Counted from the first letter of the stretch, positions 18,430-27,736 are shown. The stretch is 64,000 nucleotides of DNA from Kribbella sp. VKM Ac-2569 (GCF_004216905.1 NZ_SGXJ01000001.1:2652143-2716142); one strand, 5' to 3'. Notes: a model not told the origin generated them from the sequence alone. Numbers and translations: made by a program.

Positions 18430-19464
18430 GTGACTGACTACGAGGCGGCTGCGAGCCGGTACGACGATCAGATGACCTACCGGCGAACGGGCCGGAGTGG
18501 ACTGCAACTCCCGGCGATCTCGCTCGGGCTGTGGCACAACTTCGGCGACGACAAGCCGTTCACGACGCAGCGGGACATCCTGCGGCGGGCGTTCGACCTC
18601 GGCGTCACGCACTTCGACCTGGCGAACAACTACGGCCCGCCGTACGGGTCGGCCGAGACCAACTTCGGGACGCACTTCGCGCGGGACTTCAAGCGGTACC
18701 GCGACGAGCTGATCATCTCGACCAAGGCCGGGTACGACATGTGGCCGGGGCCGTACGGTCAGGGCGGCGGCTCCCGGAAGTACCTGCTCGCCTCGCTCGA
18801 CCAGTCGCTGAGCCGGATGGGCCTGGACTACGTCGACATCTTCTACTCGCACCGGTTCGACCCGGACACGCCGCTCGAGGAGACGATGGGCGCGCTCGAC
18901 GCGGCGGTCCGCTCGGGCAAGGCGCTGTACGCCGGCATCTCGTCGTACTCGGCGGACCGGACCCGGGAGGCGGCGCGGATCCTGCAGGAGCTCGGTACGC
19001 CGCTGCTCATCCACCAGCCGTCGTACTCGATGCTGAACCGGTGGATCGAGGAGGACCTGCTGGACGCGGTGGGTGACCTCGGGGTCGGCGTGATCGCGTT
19101 CTCGCCGCTGGCGCAGGGCGTGCTCACCGACCGGTACCTGGGCGGCATCCCGTCCGACTCGCGCGCGGCGCAGGGCAAGTCACTCAACCCGGACTCGCTG
19201 ACCGAGGAAACGCTCAAGCACGTCCGCGCGCTGAACGACATCGCGAAGGAGCGCGGTCAGTCCGTCGCCCAGCTCGCGCTCGCCTGGACCCTTCGCGACG
19301 ACCGCGTCACCAGCGCGCTGATCGGCGCCTCCAGCGTCGCGCAGCTCGAGGACAACCTCGCCACCGTGCGCAACCTCAAGTTCACTCCCGAGGAACTCGA
19401 GGCGATCGACGCCGACGCCGTAGAAGCCGGCATCAACCTCTGGAAGAAGAGTTCCGACGCCTGA
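18430..19464 (+). CDS. Aldo/keto reductase, YghZ/MgrA type
   Basis: 344 residues, (beta/alpha)8 NADPH-dependent reductase. The active-site Asp/Tyr block is FDLANNYGPPYGSAETNFG, the Lys is in IISTKAGYDMWPGPYG, and the His in DYVDIFYSHRFDPDTPLEETM. The WPGPYG insertion and overall length match the L-glyceraldehyde-3-phosphate reductase (YghZ) branch, which detoxifies methylglyoxal. GTG start at 18430. Its last 32 bases overlap the convergent surface-protein gene. Confidence 0.92.
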   Translation: MTDYEAAASRYDDQMTYRRTGRSGLQLPAISLGLWHNFGDDKPFTTQRDILRRAFDLGVTHFDLANNYGPPYGSAETNFGTHFARDFKRYRDELIISTKAGYDMWPGPYGQGGGSRKYLLASLDQSLSRMGLDYVDIFYSHRFDPDTPLEETMGALDAAVRSGKALYAGISSYSADRTREAARILQELGTPLLIHQPSYSMLNRWIEEDLLDAVGDLGVGVIAFSPLAQGVLTDRYLGGIPSDSRAAQGKSLNPDSLTEETLKHVRALNDIAKERGQSVAQLALAWTLRDDRVTSALIGASSVAQLEDNLATVRNLKFTPEELEAIDADAVEAGINLWKKSSDA

Positions 19465-21538
19465 GACGGCGCCGGAAACCAACCAGACCGAGTACGACGA
19501 CCACGGCAGCCACCGCGACAAGACCGGCAGATCGGTACGACCAACCTCCGGTGGCCGCCGTGGGTGCCACAGCCGTGGTGTCCCCGGTGGGCCGGTTCGG
19601 GGCGACGGCGGGTGCCTTTGCCCGGATCGGCTTCAGGGTGACGTCGTTCCCGGTGCCGCCTCGGTAGGTGATGGCGTACTTGGTGGTGCCGAGGGTCAGC
19701 TCTGTCCCCTCACGGAGGCCGGTGAAGGTACCGACAACGGGACCTCGGCCGGCATTGTTCAGCAGGGTGATCTCTCCGGTGTGGCGTGGGCTGCCCGCCA
19801 ATTGGAGCGACCCGGCGAGTGACACGGAGCCGGTGACCCGCGGCGCGGTCCTGTCCGTCCGGGTGATGAGGCGGGCGGCGGGCGTTTGGATGTAGCTACC
19901 GGCGACTGTGAAGGAGCCGTTCAGAGCGCCGGCGTTGACCAGGGTGCCGCCTGACACGGCGCCGGCGAGGGTGGACCTGCCGCTCAAGCTCACGACAGCG
20001 CGAGGGCCCGAGGTGAGCCTCGTCCCAGCAGCCATCGTGAGGTTCTGCAGGGTTTGGTTGCCGGTCAGTTCCAGGCGGGCACCGGCGCGGGTGAGGGCGA
20101 CAGCACTGCTGGTGCGCAAGCTCCCGGCGGTGAGGGAGAGCGTGCCTTGGGAGATTGTGGTTCTGCCCGTGTAGGTGAGGCTTCCGGCGAGGCGGGTGGT
20201 GGCCGGGCCCGCCTGGGTGAAGGAGCCGCTGCCGCTGATCTTGGACAGCGAGATGGTGCTCCGCACGTTCTGCACCACGAGTGAGCCGCCGTTGATCACC
20301 CGGAACAGCGAAGCCTTCGTCAGCAGACTGCCGTCGCCGCCCGGTCGCCCGCTGCCGAGACGCAGGACGGCGCCACGCGAGATCGTCGTCGAACCGTCGT
20401 AGTACTGGTCGGCCGCAAACGTCACGTCGTTGCCGCGCACCCCCTTGATCACGACATCCCCGGCGCCCGGCGACTTGAGCGTGTCGTGGAAAACGCCGCC
20501 GCCGATCGGCGCACCCAGTGTCACCGGGCCGTTGTAGGCGAAGGTGAGCTTCGATCGGGACCGCGCCGCCAGCAGGTTGATGTAGACCGTGTCCGCGGTG
20601 CCGGGCATGAAGATCTCATCGGACGTACCGTCGCCCCACTGCACGTCGGCGCCCTTGATGTTCGTCCCGCGCTTGTTGCGGTCATGCGGGATCTTCCGCC
20701 AGTTCAGGCCCGGATCGCTGAGCGAAGGATCGGTGTCGCCACCTCGGTCGGAGTAGCTGTACTGCCCGGTGAGCACGACCTTGCCGCCCGGCCGCGACTG
20801 AACGTTGATGTCGCTGCCGTACTCGCGCTGGTAGAAGTTCTGCCGCAGTACGACGGTCTGATCCAGCGGAGTGTCGATCGTCCAGGTCCCCTGGTTCAGC
20901 ACGGCACGCGCGTTGGGCAGTGCGACCGCGGTCTCGGGCTTGCCTGCCGCCGTACCGGTGCCGTTGTCGATCACGCCGGAGAAAGGCTGCGTGCCGGCGA
21001 GGTCGAGCGTTCCCCAGAGGAAGCGTGGCTGCGTGACCAGTCCGGAACCGCTGATCGTGCCGAGGTTGAAGGCGCGGGTCAGGGACAGCCGCAGAGTGCC
21101 GTTGACCTCGATGTTGTCCTGGTTGAGCTGGAAGCCGGGCGTGTTGTACGGGAACCGCCCGATCAGCCCGGTGCCCCCGCCGTTCCCGTACTGCAGCGTG
21201 GCGCCGCGGTCGACGATCACCGCCGGCGGGTCCGGGTTGCCGACGACGACGTACGGGTGATTGCCGCCAAGGATCCGCACGCTCTGCCGCTGCTTCGTAC
21301 GAGGCACCGTGAAGTCGCTGTCGCGCGTCATGACCAGGGTGCCGCTTCCGCCGACCCGGAGCGTGCCTTCGCCGCCGATCACTCCGCCGTACGTCGTCGT
21401 ACCCGCAGGCACCGTGACGACAGCATCACCACTGAGCGTCACGTTCCGTCCGGCGAGGATGTCGGCCGTGATGTCACCGGAAGCAGCCGCCGACCCGGGA
21501 AACATCACCGTGGCCAGCAGGAGGGAGGTCGCGAGCAC
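19433..21538 (-). CDS. Surface protein with autotransporter-type beta-strand repeats and C-terminal anchor
   Basis: 701 residues. An N-terminal signal peptide (hydrophobic, ending near GSAAASG) is followed by a long beta-helical passenger. Units of the PATR type are visible, such as AGPATTRLAGSLTYTG followed by RTTISQGTLSLTAG, and several GSGLV / GAVLRLGSG turns. No outer-membrane beta-barrel follows. Instead there is a Pro/Thr linker (~625-665), one membrane helix (SAGLVAVAAVVVVLGLVGF) and a basic tail. No LPxTG motif is seen, so it is probably anchored by the helix alone. GTG start at 21538. Adhesin or polysaccharide-binding roles are possible but unproven. Confidence 0.85.
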   Translation of the reverse strand: MLATSLLLATVMFPGSAAASGDITADILAGRNVTLSGDAVVTVPAGTTTYGGVIGGEGTLRVGGSGTLVMTRDSDFTVPRTKQRQSVRILGGNHPYVVVGNPDPPAVIVDRGATLQYGNGGGTGLIGRFPYNTPGFQLNQDNIEVNGTLRLSLTRAFNLGTISGSGLVTQPRFLWGTLDLAGTQPFSGVIDNGTGTAAGKPETAVALPNARAVLNQGTWTIDTPLDQTVVLRQNFYQREYGSDINVQSRPGGKVVLTGQYSYSDRGGDTDPSLSDPGLNWRKIPHDRNKRGTNIKGADVQWGDGTSDEIFMPGTADTVYINLLAARSRSKLTFAYNGPVTLGAPIGGGVFHDTLKSPGAGDVVIKGVRGNDVTFAADQYYDGSTTISRGAVLRLGSGRPGGDGSLLTKASLFRVINGGSLVVQNVRSTISLSKISGSGSFTQAGPATTRLAGSLTYTGRTTISQGTLSLTAGSLRTSSAVALTRAGARLELTGNQTLQNLTMAAGTRLTSGPRAVVSLSGRSTLAGAVSGGTLVNAGALNGSFTVAGSYIQTPAARLITRTDRTAPRVTGSVSLAGSLQLAGSPRHTGEITLLNNAGRGPVVGTFTGLREGTELTLGTTKYAITYRGGTGNDVTLKPIRAKAPAVAPNRPTGDTTAVAPTAATGGWSYRSAGLVAVAAVVVVLGLVGFRRRLRRRNSSSRG

Positions 21539-21694
21539 CGCCCAACATTATGGAACGCAGGCCCCGGCGCCGAGCGATTCTGAGGATTCTTCACCTGGAT
21601 CTGCGCAGCGGTTCGATCACGGAGCGCGGCGGGGCGATTGCGGTCCTGCGCGGTTGGGCACACGCTGGAAGGAGACCTTCTGGAGGTGGTTGCC

Positions 21695-22348
21695 ATGACC
21701 GCTTCGACGCTCGAAATGGCCCTGACCTACGAACACGCACGGATTCGGGAGCTGGCCGAGCCGGCTCACCATCCGGACGCTGCGCACCCTGAGCACCGGC
21801 ATCAGACGGACTGGTTCTACGCGATCGCGGCCCAGCATCTGGCCGCGGCCGAGGACGTGCTCCTCCCGCACGTCAGCCGGCTCCCCGACGGGAGTGACCT
21901 GGTCACCAGGTACGTCGGCAACGCGAAGGAACTCGAACGCTCGCTGCGCTTCCTCAAAGGACGGCAGTACGGCGACAGCCGGTTCCTGCATCTCCACCAC
22001 GACGAGCTGTGGCAGCAGATCGACCGGCTGCTGAGCGAGCACGAGATGATCGAGACGACGTACAGCCGGCAGATCTCCGAGCAGCTCGACGACCCGCATG
22101 TGAACACGCTGACCGAGGACCTGCTGGAGGCAGAGGAGGCAGCGCCGACCAGAGCGCACCCGTCCTCCCCGCACACCGGCATGGCCGGGCGGCTGGCGCA
22201 TCGCATGTGGCGGATGGCCGACACCGCCTGGGACAGCGCCGAGGGACGCGTCGTGCCGACCAAGTACCACGCGCACCCGAAGCGCGACTCAGCGCTCTCC
22301 CACTACCTGTACGGCACACCGATGCCACAGGAGGACGAACCCCACTAG
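21695..22348 (+). CDS. Hemerythrin-like HHE domain protein
   Basis: 217 residues, all-helical. Spaced His/Glu ligands appear as YEHARIRELAEPAHH, IAAQHLAAAEDVLLPHV and FLHLHHDELWQQIDRLLSEHEMIE, the pattern of HHE cation-binding four-helix bundles that hold a di-iron site. The C-terminal half (residues ~145-217) is His/Arg-rich and outside the core. ATG at 21695 follows GGAGGTGG. Oxygen, NO or redox sensing is usual for the family; the role here is unknown. The downstream gap holds a terminator and the hairpin array. Confidence 0.7.
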   Translation: MTASTLEMALTYEHARIRELAEPAHHPDAAHPEHRHQTDWFYAIAAQHLAAAEDVLLPHVSRLPDGSDLVTRYVGNAKELERSLRFLKGRQYGDSRFLHLHHDELWQQIDRLLSEHEMIETTYSRQISEQLDDPHVNTLTEDLLEAEEAAPTRAHPSSPHTGMAGRLAHRMWRMADTAWDSAEGRVVPTKYHAHPKRDSALSHYLYGTPMPQEDEPH

Positions 22349-22358
22349 ACGGAAAAGA

Positions 22359-22396
22359 GGCCCGGCCCCGGCGGATGCCTCCGCCGAGACCGGGCC
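22359..22396 (+). terminator. Hairpin terminator after hemerythrin-like gene
   Basis: Two nested perfect stems, GGCCCGG/CCGGGCC and CGGCGGA/TCCGCCG, closed by a tetraloop TGCC, begin 10 bases after the stop at 22348. No T-run. Confidence 0.65.
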
Positions 22397-22403
22397 CGGT
22401 CTG

Positions 22404-22523
22404 CCGGCTCTCACTGCGCCTGGTTGTGGGAGCCGGCGTGCGGGTCCCGTCGCCGCTGCGCCTGGTGTGCGGTTCCGGGGCCCTGCGTCCTCCCCCGCTG
22501 CGCCTGGTGTGCGGGGGAGGACG
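22404..22523. repeat. Array of three hairpins with identical loop and covarying stems (42-bp period)
   Basis: Three copies of the loop TGCGCCTGGT(T/GT) start at 22415, 22457 and 22499, exactly 42 bp apart. Stem A is CCGGCTCTCAC/GTGGGAGCCGG (22404-22414 with 22426-22436, one wobble). Stem B is GGGTCCCG/CGGGGCCC plus CCGC/GCGG around a 3x3 internal loop (22442-22483). Stem C is CGTCCTCCCCCGC/GCGGGGGAGGACG, a perfect 13 bp (22486-22498 with 22511-22523). Stem sequences differ completely while pairing is kept, so structure and loop seem to be what is conserved. It sits between two convergent genes. No known family is recognised. Confidence 0.85.
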
Positions 22524-22570
22524 GTCTGTGAGCTGGGTCGCCGCAACAGCTACCGGTACCCAGCACGTAG

Positions 22571-23539
22571 TCATTTGAGGCCGTCGATCGCCTTCTTCGC
22601 GCCGGGGTGCAGCGGCACCGGGTCGGTCTTGTCGGCGTTCTCCAGCTTGATGCCCTTGGCGGCCGCGTTCACCGCGACCAGTGCATCCATGTTGTCGTAG
22701 ACAACCTTCGTCAGCTGCTCCGCGAGCTCGTCCTTCATGTCCTTGCGGACCAGCAGCACGTTCGGCACGATGATCGTCGCCACGTCGGCCGGCTGCTTGT
22801 ACGTCGCCGCCGGGATCGGTGCCTGCGAGTAGACCGAGCCGTACTTCTCCTGCATCTTCGGCAGCAGATCCGCGATCGGCAAGAGCTTGACGCCCTTACC
22901 CATGCTGGTGAACAGGTCGGTGATGCCGCCGGTCGGCAGTCCACCGGACCAGACCAGAGCGTCGATCGACCCGGACTTCATCGCGTCCACCGACTCCGGC
23001 AGCCCGAGCCGCTGGGCGGTGACGTCCTTGGCCGGGTCGAGCCCGGCCGCCTCGATCAGCCGGCGTGCGATCACCTCGGTGCCGGAGTTCGGCGAACCGG
23101 TGGAGACCCGCTTGCCCTTCAGGTCCGCGATCGAGTTGATGTTCGCGGACGTCCGTACGGCGACCTGCGTGTAGTTGTTGTACAGCCGGGTGAGCGCGAC
23201 CACGTCCTGCTTGGTCTTGAAGCTGTTCACGCCGTTCACCGCGTCCGCCGCCGAGTCACCGAGCGAGAACGCGATGTCGTAGTTCCCGCCGACCAGGCCC
23301 TGGATGTTCTGCACCGAGGCGCCGGTCTCGCTCGCCGTCGCCCGGTAGCCGGACATCTTCTGCGAGATCACCGAGGCCAGCGCACCACCGAGCTGGTAGT
23401 ACACCCCCGTCGTGTTGCCGGTGGCAATCGTCAGCCGGCCGCCGGATTGCGTTCCGGAGCCGGACGGTTCCCGCTGGCCGCCACAGGCAGCAAGCGAAAC
23501 CACGGCGACCAGTGCCACTGCAACGGTTCGGAGTCTCAT
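22571..23539 (-). CDS. TAXI-family TRAP transporter solute-binding lipoprotein (1)
   Basis: 322 residues. The lipobox is SLAAC at residue ~20. The mature protein begins GGRLTIATGNTTGVYYQLGGALASVIS, the TAXI signature, and contains SPNSGTEVIARRLIEAAGL and DALVWSGGLPTGGI. TAXI proteins deliver organic acids or glutamate to the fused TRAP permease. The ATG at 23539 overlaps the permease stop by four bases (23536-23539). The gene is second in a permease-SBP operon controlled, by position, by the divergent two-component system. Confidence 0.93.
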   Translation of the reverse strand: MRLRTVAVALVAVVSLAACGGQREPSGSGTQSGGRLTIATGNTTGVYYQLGGALASVISQKMSGYRATASETGASVQNIQGLVGGNYDIAFSLGDSAADAVNGVNSFKTKQDVVALTRLYNNYTQVAVRTSANINSIADLKGKRVSTGSPNSGTEVIARRLIEAAGLDPAKDVTAQRLGLPESVDAMKSGSIDALVWSGGLPTGGITDLFTSMGKGVKLLPIADLLPKMQEKYGSVYSQAPIPAATYKQPADVATIIVPNVLLVRKDMKDELAEQLTKVVYDNMDALVAVNAAAKGIKLENADKTDPVPLHPGAKKAIDGLK

Positions 23540-25557
23540 GAGGCAAGGGTTCCTTCCTCGGCAGAGGTCTGGCGTTGCCGCCGGACCAGGTTGATGACGA
23601 CGGCAACAAGTAGCAAACAGATTCCGGCGGTGATGGTTACGGGCGCGAGGTAGAGCAGCAGTGCGGCGGCCGGTACGCAGACCGCCCGCTCGAGCCAGGT
23701 CGCCCGGACGAACACCCAGCCGCCGGTGACCACGGCGAGCGCGGCCACGGCCAGCATCGACACCACCGTGGTCCACACCATGCCGACGAACGATCCCTGA
23801 CCGAGCAGGTGCGCGCCGTTGTCGGTGAGCACGAACGCGAACGGCACCAGGAACGCCGGCAGCGTGTACTTCCACGCCTGCCACATCGTCGGCATCACCC
23901 GGCCACCGGTGATCGCGGAGGTCGCCACCGCGGCCAGCGCGGTCGGCGGCGACACCTCGGACAGTACGGCGTAGTAGAAGATGAACATGTACGCCTCGGG
24001 CTGTGTGACCCCGAGATTCACGAGCGCCGGCGCGATGATCACCGCCGCGATGATGAACGACGCGGTCACCGGCACCGCGAGTCCGAGGATCAGGACGGCG
24101 AACCCGGACAGCACCACGGTCAGGATCAGCACCACTGTGTGGTTGTCGGTCAGCCCCCGAGCCGCGTCGACGATGATCTCCGCCAGGTTCAGCCCGAGGC
24201 CGGTCTGCGTGGTGACCGCGACGATCACGCCCGCGGTCGCGCAGGTCGCCGCCACCGGCAGCACCGAACGGGTGCCCTGGGCAAGCGCCTTGAACAACGG
24301 CTTCCCGGTCAGCCGGTGCTCCCGGTCGAGGAACGACAACCCGAACTGGATGATCACCGCGTAGACCACGGCCTTGAACGGCGGTACGTCGACCGCCATG
24401 AATCCGATGATCACGAACAACGACAGGAAGTGGTACCCGAACCGCAGCAGCAATCGCAGCGCGGAGTCCTGAGAGGTCTCCGCGCTGGTCGTGCCGTGCT
24501 TGCGGGCGTCGATCTCGATCGCGAGCAGGATGCCCAGGTAGTACAGCAGCGTCGGGATCACGGCGAACCCGAGAACCTTGAGGTACGAGACCTGCAGGAA
24601 CTCCGCGATGATGAACGCGGCCGCGCCGAGGGTGGGCGGGGACAGGATCGCGCCGATACCTGACGCGGCGAGCATTCCGCCTGCCGGTTCGGGCGGGTAC
24701 CCGGCCCGGCGCAGGATCGGCCACGACACGGTGCCGAGCGACACCGCCGTCGCCGTACCCGAACCCGAGACGCTGCCGAGCAGGAAGCCCGCCAACGTGA
24801 CCGTGCGACCGGGCGCCGTCCGGCTGCGCTTGAAGGCGGCGAACGACAGGTCGATGAAGAACTTGCCCGCGCCCGAGTAGTCGAGCACCGCGCCGTAGAT
24901 GGTGAACAGCACGATGTACGACGCCGCGACCGTCAACGGCGTCCCGTAGAACCCCGCCGTACCCATCGTGAACTGCGCGATGATCGCGTCGAAGTTGAAG
25001 CCCTGGTGTGAGAGCGACCAGGTGTAGGGCAGGTAGCCGCCGTAGTACGCGTAGGCGATGAAAACCAGGCTGAACACCGGAAGCACCCAGCCAGTCGTAC
25101 GACGGCACGCCTCGAGCAACAGGATCAGCAACACAGCCCCTGCCGCCACGTCCAGCGCAGAAGGAGCCTGCCGGCGCTCCAGGTACCCGTCGAAGTCGAA
25201 GAGCGGGTAGACGCACACCGCCAGCGCGACGAGGGCCAGGACCCAGTCCGCCACGCCCGGGTCGTCGTGCGACCGCGCCTTGAACGGATTGATGACCGCA
25301 GGCACGCGAAAACCGCGGTAACACAGCAACGTCAGCGGCAGAACCGCTGCGAGAAAGATCACCAAGTAGAACTGCGTGCCTTGTGGTAGAGGGACGAACA
25401 CCTGCGCTAGTACGCCGACGCTGATGATTGCGCACCAGACCGAAACCACCCGATCCAGGGCAGGACGAAGCCGCCGAGCGGGCCGTTCCTGCTCGTACTC
25501 GGCCAGTTCTTCCTCAGAGGGCACGGTTACGCCGCCCCCGCCAGCACCGACAGTCAT
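23536..25557 (-). CDS. TRAP transporter fused permease (TAXI type)
   Basis: 673 residues, with about 16-18 membrane helices. The DctQ-like small unit is N-terminal and the DctM-like large unit follows, with GFLLGSVSGSGTATAVSLGT, GGMLAASGIGAILSPPTLGAAAF and FIFYYAVLSEVSPPTALA as conserved TRAP blocks. ATG at 25557 is preferred because AGGAGG lies upstream; an earlier ATG at 25644 would add a non-conserved leader. TRAP permeases couple sodium or proton gradients to import of the substrate presented by the binding protein. First gene of the operon, divergent from the response regulator. Confidence 0.93.
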   Translation of the reverse strand: MTVGAGGGGVTVPSEEELAEYEQERPARRLRPALDRVVSVWCAIISVGVLAQVFVPLPQGTQFYLVIFLAAVLPLTLLCYRGFRVPAVINPFKARSHDDPGVADWVLALVALAVCVYPLFDFDGYLERRQAPSALDVAAGAVLLILLLEACRRTTGWVLPVFSLVFIAYAYYGGYLPYTWSLSHQGFNFDAIIAQFTMGTAGFYGTPLTVAASYIVLFTIYGAVLDYSGAGKFFIDLSFAAFKRSRTAPGRTVTLAGFLLGSVSGSGTATAVSLGTVSWPILRRAGYPPEPAGGMLAASGIGAILSPPTLGAAAFIIAEFLQVSYLKVLGFAVIPTLLYYLGILLAIEIDARKHGTTSAETSQDSALRLLLRFGYHFLSLFVIIGFMAVDVPPFKAVVYAVIIQFGLSFLDREHRLTGKPLFKALAQGTRSVLPVAATCATAGVIVAVTTQTGLGLNLAEIIVDAARGLTDNHTVVLILTVVLSGFAVLILGLAVPVTASFIIAAVIIAPALVNLGVTQPEAYMFIFYYAVLSEVSPPTALAAVATSAITGGRVMPTMWQAWKYTLPAFLVPFAFVLTDNGAHLLGQGSFVGMVWTTVVSMLAVAALAVVTGGWVFVRATWLERAVCVPAAALLLYLAPVTITAGICLLLVAVVINLVRRQRQTSAEEGTLAS

Positions 25558-25675
25558 CGAGCGGTTCCCTCCTGTGTGCGGAAGGCTAATGTTGCCGAAC
25601 ACTGCGTGGAGTCGTGTGATTACGTCTTTACCAAGATCTGACACATCAGGCCGTGACCTGGCCTACGATCACCGC

Positions 25676-26341
25676 ATGAGTGGCGCGGTGCGGATTCTGC
25701 TGGTCGAGGACGATCTCGATATCGCCAATGCCCTGATACCCGCTTTGCGGCGTTACGGCCTGATGGTGACCCATGTCCGCACGGCCGCGGATGCCTTGGC
25801 GGCGGATCCCGGCGACCTGGTTCTGCTGGACCTCGGGCTGCCGGACGGGGACGGTATCAACGTGTGCCGGCAGATCCGGACGGTGTCCGACGTACCGGTG
25901 ATCGCGGTGACGGCGCGCGGCGAGGCGGCCGACCGGGTGCGCGGCCTGCGCAGCGGCGCCGACGACTACGTGGTGAAACCGTTCGCGATTTCCGAGCTGC
26001 TGGCCCGCATCGATGCTGTACTTCGTCGTACCGGCCTCTTGCAGCCCCGCCCCCGGGTGACCGTCGGCGACCTGACCGTGGACATCGAGGCCCGGACGGT
26101 TCAGGTGGCGGACAAGCCCATCAGTCTGACCCGCAAGGAGTTCGACGTGCTCGCAGTGCTGGCCGCTCACCACGGCCGGGTGGTTCCCCGTGAACAGGTC
26201 GCGCTGTACGCCTGGCAGTCGGTCTTCGAGGCGTCGTCGCGCACCATGGACGTCCACGTCGCCAGCCTGCGCGCCAAGCTCGGCCGGCCCGAACTGGTGC
26301 AGACCATCCGCGGCGTCGGCTACCGCCTGGGTTCGGACTGA
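25676..26341 (+). CDS. OmpR-family response regulator
   Basis: 221 residues. Receiver domain with acidic pocket VEDD, phospho-acceptor Asp ~52 in LLDLGLPDGDG, and switch region VTARGEAADRVRGLRSGADDYVVKPF. The C-terminal winged helix has ISLTRKEFDVLAVLAAHHGRVV and SRTMDVHVASLRAKLG. ATG at 25676. Paired with the histidine kinase three bases downstream; divergent from the TAXI transporter, the most likely target. Confidence 0.95.
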   Translation: MSGAVRILLVEDDLDIANALIPALRRYGLMVTHVRTAADALAADPGDLVLLDLGLPDGDGINVCRQIRTVSDVPVIAVTARGEAADRVRGLRSGADDYVVKPFAISELLARIDAVLRRTGLLQPRPRVTVGDLTVDIEARTVQVADKPISLTRKEFDVLAVLAAHHGRVVPREQVALYAWQSVFEASSRTMDVHVASLRAKLGRPELVQTIRGVGYRLGSD

Positions 26342-26344
26342 CCG

Positions 26345-27718
26345 TTGCGCCGTCGACTGCTGCAGTCCCTCGTCCCGATGGTCGTCGCGCTGGCGATCGT
26401 CGCTGTGATCCCGCTGGCGAACTTCATCGCCACGAGTAACTCACGCACGCTCTTCCTGTCCCGCAGCAACGACGCGGACTGGTTCGCCGCGATGGCCGAA
26501 TCCCCGTTGCAGACCGGCGACATCGCGAACCTGCGTGAGCTCACGGTCCGGTACCAGGAGCTCTACGACACCCCTGTCTTCGTCGTCGACGTCGACTCCC
26601 GCGTCATCGCCACCTCGGTTTCCGGTGTAGACGTGAAGGAAGAAGACATCTCGACCGCCCTGCACAGCACGCTGGCCGGGCGTCTCCCACCCGAGCCGCC
26701 GGCGCTGTGGCCGTGGGCCGCCGGCGAGATGATCGTGTCCCGCCCCGTCGTCAACAACGGCAGCGTCCTCGGCGCCGCCGTACTGCGGGTGCCGACGGAC
26801 AAGGCCCGTGACCAGGTGCAGCGCGGTCTGCTGCTGCTTCTCGGCGGCCTGCTGATCAGCATCGGCGCGATCATCATCGGTATCGTCCGGCCGATCACCC
26901 GCTGGGTACTGCGGCCGCTGCAGGACCTCGACAACGCCACCCACCAGATCACCCGCGGCGCGCTCGACACCAGGGTCTCGACCGACGGCCGTGCACCGGA
27001 GCTCCGCCGGCTGGGCGACAGCTTCAACTCGATGGCGCTGAGCCTGCACCAGGCCCGGCAGCGTGAGCGCGAGTTCGTCGCCGACGCGTCGCACCAGCTG
27101 CGGACGCCGCTGACGTCGGCCCGGATCCACATCGAGGGCCTGTCCCGGCTGTCGCCGACCGCGCGGTTCGCGCTCAGTGACATCGACCGGCTCGGCCGGA
27201 TCGTCCAGCGGCTGTCCCGGCTGGCCGGCTCCGACCGCCCGTCCGCCGATGCCGAGGGCAACGAAGAGCCGCTGGACCTGGCCCAGGCGGTGAAGGAGCG
27301 GCTGGTCGGCTGGAAGGCCGTGTACTCCGCCGACGACCTGGAGCTGATCATCGGCGAGATGGTCCCGGGCGGAGTCGCGCCGGAGCTCGAGGTCGACGAC
27401 ATCCTCGACGTACTGCTCGACAACGCGTCCAAGTACGGTGCGCCGCCGGTGGAGGTCTCGGTCACCCGGGACGGCACCGAGGTGGTGATGTCGGTGCGCG
27501 ACCACGGTCTGGGGCTCGGATCGCGGGACCTGAAGAAGGTCGGCGAGCGGTTCTGGCGCAGCGCGCATCACCGGGAGATGCCGGGGACCGGTCTCGGCCT
27601 GGCGATCGTGCGCTCCGAGGCGGCCCGAGTCGGCGGCCGTGTGGTCGCCCGGCCGCCGATCGGCGGTGGCCTCGTGATCGAGGTCCGCGTCCCGCTGATC
27701 GACGACTACGACGTCTGA
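26345..27718 (+). CDS. Sensor histidine kinase
   Basis: 457 residues. Helix 1 (residues ~8-28), an extracytoplasmic sensor of ~120 residues, helix 2 (~160-185), a HAMP segment (VLRPLQDLDNATHQITRG), the H-box DASHQLRTPL with His ~249, the N-box DNASKYG, and the G boxes DHGLGLG and GTGLGLAI. TTG at 26345, directly after the regulator stop, is the only start that includes helix 1. The loop outside the membrane may sense the substrate or the loaded TAXI lipoprotein. A second TAXI gene is convergent just downstream. Confidence 0.92.
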   Translation: MRRRLLQSLVPMVVALAIVAVIPLANFIATSNSRTLFLSRSNDADWFAAMAESPLQTGDIANLRELTVRYQELYDTPVFVVDVDSRVIATSVSGVDVKEEDISTALHSTLAGRLPPEPPALWPWAAGEMIVSRPVVNNGSVLGAAVLRVPTDKARDQVQRGLLLLLGGLLISIGAIIIGIVRPITRWVLRPLQDLDNATHQITRGALDTRVSTDGRAPELRRLGDSFNSMALSLHQARQREREFVADASHQLRTPLTSARIHIEGLSRLSPTARFALSDIDRLGRIVQRLSRLAGSDRPSADAEGNEEPLDLAQAVKERLVGWKAVYSADDLELIIGEMVPGGVAPELEVDDILDVLLDNASKYGAPPVEVSVTRDGTEVVMSVRDHGLGLGSRDLKKVGERFWRSAHHREMPGTGLGLAIVRSEAARVGGRVVARPPIGGGLVIEVRVPLIDDYDV

Positions 27719-27736
27719 GCCTTTGGGCGATACCGC

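Noticed and set aside
22404..22523. CRISPR array
   Set aside because: Only three short units, no constant repeat longer than 12 bp, no spacers and no cas genes.
22009..22578. Open frame on the plus strand that reads LRLV three times through the hairpin array
   Set aside because: It overlaps the hemerythrin-like gene in another frame and runs through the terminator; the repeat is better explained by the 42-bp DNA unit, although a peptide repeat cannot be fully excluded.
22571..25435. Single 954-aa minus-strand frame joining the TAXI lipoprotein to sequence upstream
   Set aside because: Only the last 322 residues are homologous; the upstream part is the permease gene read in the wrong frame.
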